64,000 bases of DNA from the NCBI RefSeq assembly GCF_000445105.1, contig NZ_ATDP01000109.1:62001-126000 (forward strand), read 5' to 3'. A program made the position numbers and the translations under genes. Source of the stretch: Sphingobium lactosutens DS20 (lineage in GTDB: Bacteria > Pseudomonadota > Alphaproteobacteria > Sphingomonadales > Sphingomonadaceae). Positions within the stretch are counted from its first letter, which is position 1, and every line of letters starts with the position of its first letter. The notes below the pieces were generated by a model. That model had not been told where the DNA came from. It saw nothing but the letters and a program-made list of their open reading frames with translations, and made no database searches. Positions 57,743 to 64,000 of this stretch are shown piece after piece.

Positions 57743-58609
57743 ATGTACGTGGTGACAGGTGCCAGCGGCCAACTCGGTGCGGCCATCGTTGAGCAACTCC
57801 TCAAGCTGCTGCCGGCAGAGAAGATCGGAGCAAGCGTCCGCAATCCGGATAAGGCCCTCGGGCTGGCGGAGCGTGGCGTCCGTGTCCGGGCAGGCGACTT
57901 CGCCGACCCGGCGAGCCTCGACCACGCGTTCGAGGGCGCATCCCGCATTCTCATCGTGTCGTCGAACACCGCCGCAACCGGCGGCGATCCGCTGATGCAG
58001 CATCGCAATGCGATCGAGGCGGCGCGCAAGGCTCGTGTCGAACGCCTGTTCTACACCAGCCAGATGGCCGCTGATCCGGCTTCGGCGTTCGCGCCGGCGC
58101 GCGATCACGCGGCAAGCGAAGCCATGTTGCAGGCATCCGGCATCCCCTGGACCGCGTTTCGGCACGGCTATTATGCCGAGAGCGCGCCGATGATCATGGG
58201 CGATTGGCGCAGAACGGGCGTCGTGGCTGCGCCTGCCGACGGCAAGGTCGCCTGGACAACGCACGAAGACCTTGCGACCGCCGACGCCCTGCTCTTCGCC
58301 CGCGATCACGCGCCCGATGGTCCCACCGCTCCGCTGACGGGATCCGAAGCGCTGGACTTCGCCGACCTCGCCGACCTAGCGACCATGATCGGTGGGACTG
58401 AGTACCGGCGCGACATTCTCGCCGATGCGATCGTCCGCGAGCGAATGGCTTCGCGCGGGATGCCGCCCGAGGCGATCGACATCAGTCTGGGCATGTTCAT
58501 GGCGGCCCGCAGCGGCGAGTTCTCCAAGGTCGATCCAACAATGGAGAAACTGCTTGGGCGCAAACCACAATCGATGCGCGAAGTCCTGACCCGGGCGCTC
58601 GCCGTATGA
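57743..58609 (+). CDS. NmrA/SDR-family NAD(P)H-binding protein (quinone oxidoreductase 2-like)
   Basis: This 288-residue atypical SDR has the motif TGASGQLGAAIVEQLLKL at residues 5-22 and SVRNPDKALGLAERGVRVRA. The family block GASRILIVSSNTAATGGDPL is also present. It lacks the YxxxK pair of classical SDRs, as do QorB-type NAD(P)H:quinone oxidoreductases. It overlaps the next gene by four bases (ATGA). Regulated probably by the divergent TetR. Confidence 0.88.
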   Translation: MYVVTGASGQLGAAIVEQLLKLLPAEKIGASVRNPDKALGLAERGVRVRAGDFADPASLDHAFEGASRILIVSSNTAATGGDPLMQHRNAIEAARKARVERLFYTSQMAADPASAFAPARDHAASEAMLQASGIPWTAFRHGYYAESAPMIMGDWRRTGVVAAPADGKVAWTTHEDLATADALLFARDHAPDGPTAPLTGSEALDFADLADLATMIGGTEYRRDILADAIVRERMASRGMPPEAIDISLGMFMAARSGEFSKVDPTMEKLLGRKPQSMREVLTRALAV

Positions 58610-59379
58610 GGCGAGTTCAGCGTGAGACTGTCGTGACGATCCCGTCCGGGTCCGGCCGCGCCAGCGGCAAGGCGCCGGGGCGGCTTAGCAAGACGCTCAT
58701 TGCCCCGTTCATCAAGCGCGCGACTGTTATGGCGATCGACGACGTGACGGATGGCTTTCGCCTCGTCACCCTGGAGGGCGCCGCGCTGCGCGGCTTCGCC
58801 TGGATGCCGGGACAGAAAATCCAGATCGCCATGGGCTCGGCCTTTGTCGCCCGGACTTATACGCCGATCGAATGGGATATCGCGCTGGGGCGCACACGTT
58901 TCCTCGGCTATAGGCATGGCGAGGGGCCGGGGAGCATCTGGCTCGCCGGTGTCAGGGTTGGCGACGAGTGCGATTTGTTCGGGCCACGCAATTCCCTTGC
59001 CGTAAATGACATGATCGGCCGCGTCGCCGTGTTCGGCGATGAAACCTCGATTGGTCTTGGACATGCGCTTGCGCGCCATGACGCGGCTCGATCGGTTGCG
59101 TGCCATTTCGAGGTCGGAAATGCCGAGAGTGGCAAGCGGGTCGTGGACCGGCTCGGGATGGTCGACACGAGGCTGTTCGCAAGGCGCGATGACGACGCGC
59201 ACCTCGGCGCGCTGGAAGCTACGCTTTCCTCGCTTGTCGCATCCGATGCCTCGTTCGTGGTGACTGGAAAAGCCGGCACGATTCAGCGGCTGCGCCACGA
59301 GTTGAAACGACTAGGCGTTTCTGCCAACCGGGTCGCCACCAAGGCATATTGGGCACCCGGAAAAACGGGTCTCGATTAA
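58606..59379 (+). CDS. Siderophore-interacting-type FAD flavoprotein
   Basis: This 257-residue protein has the FAD-binding beta-barrel with ARTYTPIEWDIALGRTRFLG (the RxYTxR-like motif), then GPGSIWLAGVRVGDECDLFG, and an NAD(P)-like C-terminal domain (VAVFGDETSIGLGHALARHD, with the SIP-type G-D-E-T). Family members such as ViuB and YqjH reduce ferric siderophores. Here the partner is a TetR-controlled oxidoreductase, so general ferric or flavin reduction is also possible. Start overlaps the upstream stop. Confidence 0.87.
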   Translation: MRRVQRETVVTIPSGSGRASGKAPGRLSKTLIAPFIKRATVMAIDDVTDGFRLVTLEGAALRGFAWMPGQKIQIAMGSAFVARTYTPIEWDIALGRTRFLGYRHGEGPGSIWLAGVRVGDECDLFGPRNSLAVNDMIGRVAVFGDETSIGLGHALARHDAARSVACHFEVGNAESGKRVVDRLGMVDTRLFARRDDDAHLGALEATLSSLVASDASFVVTGKAGTIQRLRHELKRLGVSANRVATKAYWAPGKTGLD

Positions 59380-59657
59380 GTTGTCGTCCGATCCGGGACA
59401 TGATCAGCGGCAGCGCGATGATTGGATCGGCATGGGCATCGGCATCGAAAGGCTGAGTGCGATCACGTCCTCGCGGAGCACCCGAGCCATCTGCTCGTCC
59501 GTCATCAATAAACGTCGTTTGTCTTGCTCTCTTTGACGAGATCGAATCAGATCGAGCCGCTAACGCCAAATATGTCCTGACGCTAGGTAGACTCCCCAAT
59601 GGGGCGTCGTCAGGAAACCGCATAGCGTTGCAGCGGATTCGTCAACAGGAGCCCACC

Positions 59658-59900
59658 ATGGCCGAGCATGGAGCCGCACTAAGGACTTTCGAACCATCGC
59701 TCGGGACGCAATGGTTGTCCGCCATGCACTCGCTGTGGGAGGCGCCGCTGACATACTATACGCTGTGGTGGAATGCCTGCGTAGATAACTTCTGGCCTCA
59801 CATGCCGCAGTTGCACCACCGCGTTTATCATGAGGAACATGATCAGCTCGTCGTTCCCGACCCGATCGAAGAAACAGGTGAGCATGCCCTCTTCGCTTGA
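59658..59900 (+). CDS. Small protein overlapping the APH/P-loop gene
   Basis: This 80-residue protein is rich in Trp, His and Tyr (WLSAMHSLWEAPLTYYTLWW, then NACVDNFWPHMPQLHHRVYH) with an acidic tail (EEHDQLVVPDPIEETGEHAL). AGGAG lies before the ATG at 59658; longer in-frame starts are less likely. Its end overlaps the start of the next gene by 17 bp. I do not recognise a family. The aromatic stretch could sit at a membrane surface, but no true transmembrane helix is clear. Confidence 0.65.
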   Translation: MAEHGAALRTFEPSLGTQWLSAMHSLWEAPLTYYTLWWNACVDNFWPHMPQLHHRVYHEEHDQLVVPDPIEETGEHALFA

Positions 59901-61485
59901 ACGAGATCCAGCGCAAAAAGCGAACGCATCCCCCGTCGCAAGCTCGACCGAAGCGCAGGCCGAGATCCTCGCTTTCCTCGAAAGTGGTGACGCCTTCAGC
60001 ACGCACGAAACGCCGCGGCGCATCGACACGCACTGTGCCAGTATTTTCCTGACGGGTGACCAGGCATGGAAACTCAAGCGCGCCGTCCGTTTCGGCTATC
60101 TCGACTTCTCCACGCCTGAACGCCGGCGCGAAGCACTTGAAGCCGAATTACGGCTCAATCGTCGTACAGCCCCAAGCCTATACCGGGCCGTGCGTCCCCT
60201 TATCCGGTCGGCTGAGGGCCAGCTCACGATCGGAGGGACGGGAACACCAATCGACTGGCTCCTCGAGATGCGCCGCTTCCCCGATGGGGCACTGCTCGAC
60301 GAGCAAGCGGCGCGCGGACATCTCGACCAGTCCATGCTCATGGGTCTCGCGGACCATATAGCCGCCTTCCACGATGCGGCCGAACCTCTCGCCGCCGGCG
60401 ACGGTGCCGCGCGTTTTCGTAGCGTCGTGGAAGGCAATATCGAGAGCATGGCGCGCTATCCCGATGTCCTCGATCCCGATCAGGCGGGGCTCCTGTCCAG
60501 GCGCCTGCTCGGTCTGACCAGCGAACTGACGCCGCTGCTGGATGCGCGCGGGGTGTCAGGCCGCATCCGGCACGCGCATGGCGATCTTCATTTGGCCAAC
60601 ATTGCGCTCATAGACGGCAAGCCGACCATGTTCGACTGCCTGGAGTTCAGCCCCGAACTCGCCACGATCGACACGCTTTATGATCTCGCTTTCCTGCTGA
60701 TGGATCTCTGGCACCGCGATTTGCGCACGGAAGCCAACATCGTCTTCAACCGCTATCTCGACCTGTCGCCGCAGGACGAAGACGGCCTTGCCCTGACGCC
60801 CCTTTTTCTTTCGGTCCGCGCTACGATCCGGGCTCATGTGCTCGCAGCCCAGGCGACGCGCCCGGGCTGCGACCGATCGATGGCCGATCAGGCGCGCAGC
60901 TATCTGGATCTCGCGCTGGCTCTACTTCGGCCGGTGCAGCCACGATTGATCGCCATTGGCGGCCTTTCCGGCACCGGCAAATCCAGCCTTGCACGCGCAC
61001 TTGGCGAAGGGGTCGGGCGGGCGCCGGGCGCCAGGGTTCTGCGCAACGATGTCCTGCGCAAACGCCTCGCCGGCGTTGCACCTGAAACGCGGCTTGCGCG
61101 GAGCAGCTACTCGGACGAGGCCGCCCGGCGCGTCTACGATGAAACCGACCGGCTGGCTCTGCTGGCGCTGCGCTCCGGTCAATCCGTTATCGCCGACGGC
61201 GTGTTCGCCCAGCAGGAAAACCGGTGCAGGATCGAGGGGGTCGCGTCAGAAGCGGGAGTCAGCTTCACCGGCCTATGGCTCGAGGCGCCGCCCCAGGCAC
61301 GGCTTACCCGGGTTTCCGGGCGGGGCGCCGATGCATCCGATGCCGATATGGCCGTCGCACGCGCACAAACGGACCTCGAGATCGGAGATCTTGGATCCTG
61401 GAGGCGCATTCAGGTGGCCGGATCGATCGACGCCGTTGTTCTCGATGCACGCCGCGCCTTGAAGCTTGACCAGACCGATTTGTGA
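59884..61485 (+). CDS. Aminoglycoside phosphotransferase-like kinase fused to a P-loop ATPase
   Basis: This 533-residue protein has two kinase-type domains. The N-terminal APH-like part (residues 40-340) has AWKLKRAVRFGYLDF with the ATP-site Lys, the catalytic loop HAHGDLHLANIALIDGKPTM and metal-binding FDCLEF. The C-terminal P-loop domain (from about 355) has GGLSGTGKSSLARALGEG and NDVLRKRLAGV, like gluconate or nucleoside kinases. The ATG at 59884 has AGGTGAG upstream. This fusion is known in many proteobacteria, but its substrate is not. It is co-translated with the small upstream protein. Confidence 0.88.
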   Translation: MPSSLERDPAQKANASPVASSTEAQAEILAFLESGDAFSTHETPRRIDTHCASIFLTGDQAWKLKRAVRFGYLDFSTPERRREALEAELRLNRRTAPSLYRAVRPLIRSAEGQLTIGGTGTPIDWLLEMRRFPDGALLDEQAARGHLDQSMLMGLADHIAAFHDAAEPLAAGDGAARFRSVVEGNIESMARYPDVLDPDQAGLLSRRLLGLTSELTPLLDARGVSGRIRHAHGDLHLANIALIDGKPTMFDCLEFSPELATIDTLYDLAFLLMDLWHRDLRTEANIVFNRYLDLSPQDEDGLALTPLFLSVRATIRAHVLAAQATRPGCDRSMADQARSYLDLALALLRPVQPRLIAIGGLSGTGKSSLARALGEGVGRAPGARVLRNDVLRKRLAGVAPETRLARSSYSDEAARRVYDETDRLALLALRSGQSVIADGVFAQQENRCRIEGVASEAGVSFTGLWLEAPPQARLTRVSGRGADASDADMAVARAQTDLEIGDLGSWRRIQVAGSIDAVVLDARRALKLDQTDL

Positions 61486-61543
61486 AGACCCCCGCCCGAC
61501 TTGCGCCCCGCTCCCTCGCCAATATCCGTAGGCAGCCACGGCC

Positions 61544-62362
61544 TCAATGCACCATCAGGATCGCAACCTCCGCGCCTTCCAGTAGGTCCCTTGTGACGCC
61601 GCCGAACACCATTTCGCGAAGCCTGGAGTGGCCATAGGCGCCGATGGCCAGGAGGTCGGCGGAATGCGCGCGTGCGAATGCAACGAGCGCTTCCGAAACA
61701 CTCTGCTCGCCGGCATCGACATGATGGGCTTGTGCAGTTCGACCCAGCGCTATCAGATGGAGGGCGACATCATGCGCCGAGGGCTGCAATTGCCTTTCCT
61801 CTTTGCCCCCATGACCGACCGTCACGATGTCAAAGCACGCCTGGGGCGGGGCAATCGAGACGGCGGCATGCAAGGCGCGCGCCGCTTCGCGTGTTCCGGT
61901 CCATCCGATGACAATCCGGGTCAAGGGCTCGACGGCGGCCTGCTCGCTCAGCACCACCACAGGCCGTCCCGATGAAAAGACCAGGAGTTGCGCCATTTCA
62001 CGCCTAAATCTCGGACTGGCATAGGCGTCTGTCGGACCGAGCAGGACGAGATCCCAAAGTCGGCTTTCCGCACCTAGTTTCTGCAACAACAGCAATGGAT
62101 CATCGAGAAAGAGCCGAACCGTGATTCCGGCCAGTTTCGCGCGCGACCGGACCCGGCTCTCCTTCGCCGCAAACGCCCGGTTGAACGCGTCCGCGTCCGC
62201 ATAGGGCAGTCCGAATGCCGATGGCGCACCGGGTACCGGAATTGCGCCGGCAAGTCCGATCTCCAGACGCGCATTCCGGGCCGATGCAAGTGCGATCGCA
62301 TAGTCGATGAACGGCGCATCCTGGTCGCCAGTGTCGACAATCGCGAGGATATCCCTGCCCAT
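61544..62362 (-). CDS. Universal stress protein, two Usp domains (DILAIVDTG type)
   Basis: This 272-residue protein begins MGRDILAIVDTGDQDAPFID and ends AIGAYGHSRLREMVFGGVTR, then DLLEGAEVAILMVH. The second Usp domain keeps the G-A-Y-G-H-S-R-L-R-E nucleotide loop; the first is degenerate. It is close in layout to the USPs at 20813 and 62794. The ATG at 62362 is preferred over a longer frame that overlaps a separate small gene. It lies 34 bp after the microprotein gene, with a TACGTA element upstream of both. Confidence 0.9.
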   Translation of the reverse strand: MGRDILAIVDTGDQDAPFIDYAIALASARNARLEIGLAGAIPVPGAPSAFGLPYADADAFNRAFAAKESRVRSRAKLAGITVRLFLDDPLLLLQKLGAESRLWDLVLLGPTDAYASPRFRREMAQLLVFSSGRPVVVLSEQAAVEPLTRIVIGWTGTREAARALHAAVSIAPPQACFDIVTVGHGGKEERQLQPSAHDVALHLIALGRTAQAHHVDAGEQSVSEALVAFARAHSADLLAIGAYGHSRLREMVFGGVTRDLLEGAEVAILMVH

Positions 62363-62396
62363 GTTCAGAGGTGCCTTTCCTCGTCCGACGATTTCG

Positions 62397-62489
62397 TCAC
62401 AGCTTTTTCCTGAGCGTGAGAAAGAACGCCAGACATAGGATCGCCACGCCCACGACTGCGGCCACCAAATCCATCTCAAACCTGGCCAT
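62397..62489 (-). CDS. 30-residue single-span membrane microprotein
   Basis: A short frame from ATG at 62489 encodes MARFEMDLVAAVVGVAILCL followed by AFFLTLRKKL. It is one transmembrane helix with an acidic N-side and a basic C-terminal tail, in the style of KdpF or CydX-like subunits. GGGGAA lies 8 bp before the ATG. It is followed by the USP gene 34 bp on, in another frame from the longer apparent USP start. Hydrophobic design, ribosome site and promoter element support it; no homologue is claimed. Confidence 0.55.
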   Translation of the reverse strand: MARFEMDLVAAVVGVAILCLAFFLTLRKKL

Positions 62490-62793
62490 AGTGCATTCCC
62501 CGAGCGTGACCTGTCGAAACCCCGGCATAATCCATGAATAGATGATTCAAGCCTATGCGCGGACGGACATGCCCATAATCGGTAAGGTTACGTAGAAGCC
62601 GGATCATGGCGGCAAGGCGTTTCGCAGGCATGAGGGACAGGTCATCCGTTCGCGCCCACTTCGCTCGTGGCGCTTCGCTGCCTGCGACCGGCCTAAGTAT
62701 ATGACCCGATATTTCCTCTTTTGCGCTGACCTTAGACAAAAGAAGCATCCTTGGTGGATGCCGACACCGTAGACCAGTTGAGGAGACGAACCG
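62490..62793. other. Divergent promoter region between two USP units
   Basis: These 304 bp separate the microprotein-USP pair (minus) from a USP-adh pair (plus). They hold the CTACGTAACCTTAC element at 62582-62595. No coding frame is supported. Confidence 0.45.
62582..62595 (-). promoter_or_regulatory. FixJ-type box candidate between divergent USP units (CTACGTAACCTTAC)
   Basis: On the minus strand the site reads CTACGTAACCTTAC, identical to the sufC site. Its core lies about 102 bp before the microprotein start at 62489 and about 200 bp before the USP start at 62794. Confidence 0.6.
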
Positions 62794-63624
62794 ATGACCT
62801 ATGCGACGCTCATGGTCCACCTCGAGCTTGGCCGGTCGAACGCGGATCTGCTTTCCATCACCGCCGATCTCGCCGAGAGGTTCCAGGCCAGTGTGATCGG
62901 GATCGCCGCATGCCAGCCCATTCAATATGTCTATGGCGATGGCTTCATCTCGGGCCAGGTCATGGAAGAGAATCGCGCGGAAATCGAGAAGGAGGCAGAC
63001 GCGGCGCAAGCCGAATTCAGGTCTGTGCTCGGCGGCCGGATCGCAGACCTCAGCTGGCGCTGCGCCATCACCCGCGGGTCGATCGCCGACTATATCGCGG
63101 AGGAGGCGCGCAATGCCGATCTCCTCATCACCGCGCCCGATCAAACGGGATCGCTCCTCGACAATACACGCCATGTCAGCATGGGCGACCTTGTCCTTCG
63201 CGCTGGCCGCCCCGTCCTCCTCGTTCCGACCGGCGCGAAAAGCCTGCAGCCCGAACATGTGCTTCTCGCCTGGAAGGATAGCCGCGAGGCGCGCCGCGCC
63301 GCGCTCGATGCGCTTCCCCTTCTCGAAATGGCCTCGGACGTCACCGTCCTGGAAGTCGCGCCGGAAGCAGAGATGCCCGAGGCAGCAAAGCGGCTCGACG
63401 ACGTGGTGGCCTGGCTCAAACGTCACGGCATCCCCGCCGAACCGCTCGTGGAGCGCTCGGCCGGCAATGATGCAGGCACCATCGCGAAGGTTGCGCACGG
63501 GCGCGGGGTCGGCATCATCGTCGCCGGCGCCTATGGGCATAGCCGCCTGCGCGAATGGGTGCTGGGCGGCGTGACCGCCGATCTTCTTCTGGGCACCAAC
63601 CGCTGCTCGCTGCTGTCACATTGA
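62794..63624 (+). CDS. Universal stress protein, two Usp domains
   Basis: This 276-residue protein begins MTYATLMVHLELGRSNADLL. The first domain has DLLITAPDQTGSLLDNTRHV and ends PVLLVPTG; the second has HVLLAWKDSREARRAALDAL and ends IIVAGAYGHSRLREWVLGGV. The second nucleotide loop is intact and the first degenerate. GAGGAG lies before the ATG. It is followed 31 bp later by an alcohol dehydrogenase gene, the USP-ADH pairing common in low-oxygen stress islands. Confidence 0.92.
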   Translation: MTYATLMVHLELGRSNADLLSITADLAERFQASVIGIAACQPIQYVYGDGFISGQVMEENRAEIEKEADAAQAEFRSVLGGRIADLSWRCAITRGSIADYIAEEARNADLLITAPDQTGSLLDNTRHVSMGDLVLRAGRPVLLVPTGAKSLQPEHVLLAWKDSREARRAALDALPLLEMASDVTVLEVAPEAEMPEAAKRLDDVVAWLKRHGIPAEPLVERSAGNDAGTIAKVAHGRGVGIIVAGAYGHSRLREWVLGGVTADLLLGTNRCSLLSH

Positions 63625-63655
63625 CGGCACGCTGAGGCTGGATCGAGAGCGGCCC

Positions 63656-64000
63656 ATGCAGGCGATGGTGCTCAACAAGCACGGGGAACCGTTGGTCTTC
63701 ACGGAACTTCCCGATCGGGAGCCGGGACCGGGCGAGATCCGTATCGCCATCGCCGCCTGCGCCGTCTGCCGCACCGATCTCCATGTGGTCGACGGCGATT
63801 TGCCCAACCCTGTCCTGCCCATCATTCCCGGCCATGAGATCGTCGGCCGGATCGATGCGATCGGCTCGGGCGTCAAGGGCCTGCATCTCGGCGACCGGGT
63901 CGGCATCCCCTGGCTCGGGCACACCTGCGGCGTCTGTCCCTATTGCACCGGCGGCCAGGAGAATTTGTGCGATCACCCCCTTTTCACGGGCTACACGCGC
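63656..64000 (+). CDS. Zinc-dependent alcohol dehydrogenase, N-terminal part (cut by window edge)
   Basis: An open frame from ATG at 63656 runs to the window end (115 codons). It shows the GroES-like domain with catalytic-zinc Cys in IAACAVCRTDLHVVDGDLPN, the His-Glu of IPGHEIVGRIDAIGSGV, and the structural-zinc cysteines (LGHTCGVCPYCTGGQENLCD). The four-Cys loop distinguishes it from the ADH at 19688. It is probably co-transcribed with the preceding USP. The cofactor domain lies outside the window. Confidence 0.92.
   Translation, partial: MQAMVLNKHGEPLVFTELPDREPGPGEIRIAIAACAVCRTDLHVVDGDLPNPVLPIIPGHEIVGRIDAIGSGVKGLHLGDRVGIPWLGHTCGVCPYCTGGQENLCDHPLFTGYTR

Noticed and set aside
59404..59505. 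Minus-strand frame of 33 codons before the small protein gene
   Set aside because: The Met-Pro repeat comes from a short GGCATC-type repeat, and no ribosome site or context supports expression.
1..64000. CRISPR arrays, tRNA or rRNA genes, insertion sequences, integrases
   Set aside because: No repeat-spacer pattern, cloverleaf, conserved rRNA stretch, transposase motif or terminal inverted repeats with target duplication were seen.

Overview
The window is 64 kb of high-GC, densely packed DNA with no rRNA, tRNA, CRISPR array, insertion sequence or prophage that I could recognise. Gene content suggests an alphaproteobacterium, most likely a sphingomonad: an alphaproteobacterial-type DksA without a four-Cys finger, a heme-PAS FixL/FixJ pair, a TonB-dependent receptor, many TetR regulators and several small catabolic operons. 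The taxon is an inference from gene content only.

Layout. 1-1.6 kb: a TonB-dependent receptor cut by the left edge, divergent from a TetR regulator. 2.4-11.1 kb: a complete tripartite RND efflux operon (adaptor, AcrB-type pump, NodT/OprM-type channel) followed by a TetR gene, an outer-membrane barrel gene and two overlapping TetR genes. 11.2-13.4 kb: an unknown polytopic membrane protein and an epoxide hydrolase. 13.5-38.3 kb: a stress and ion-homeostasis island with a Cu+ P-type ATPase, a second P-type ATPase, universal stress proteins (USPs), a Zn alcohol dehydrogenase, a receiver-only response regulator, DksA, cardiolipin synthase, an exported catalase with its ankyrin partner, an acyl carrier protein, a complete Mrp Na+/H+ antiporter operon, a metallo-beta-lactamase/beta-CASP protein and a second receiver-only protein. 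38.5-40 kb: gst, ohrR and ohr for organic peroxide defence. 40.6-48.4 kb: a TetR regulator divergent from a ferredoxin-P450-SDR-dioxygenase-SDR-CMD-SDR-MAPEG-DUF2141 operon, which looks like a catabolic or tailoring pathway I cannot name. 48.6-54 kb: a FixL/FixJ oxygen-sensing pair divergent from a two-gene SufC-SufB-like system and a flavodoxin-fold oxidoreductase. 54.7-59.4 kb: AraC, an FAD monooxygenase, TetR, an NmrA-type protein and a siderophore-interacting-type flavoprotein. 59.6-64 kb: the stress theme returns with a small protein, an APH/P-loop kinase fusion, two USPs, a 30-residue membrane microprotein and an alcohol dehydrogenase cut by the right edge.

How the parts connect. The motif CTACGTA-NNTT-C/A-C, which resembles FixJ-type target sites, lies about 67-72 bp upstream of a USP, both receiver-only regulators and sufC, and about 100 bp upstream of the microprotein-USP pair. 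Two of these sites share the same 14 bases in the same orientation relative to the gene. Together with the resident FixL/FixJ pair, this suggests one oxygen-responsive regulon covering the scattered stress genes, the SufCB pair and the two receivers. Separately, a 15-base palindromic element occurs in the same orientation before the RND operon and before the outer-membrane barrel gene, linking both to one repressor, probably the TetR encoded between them.
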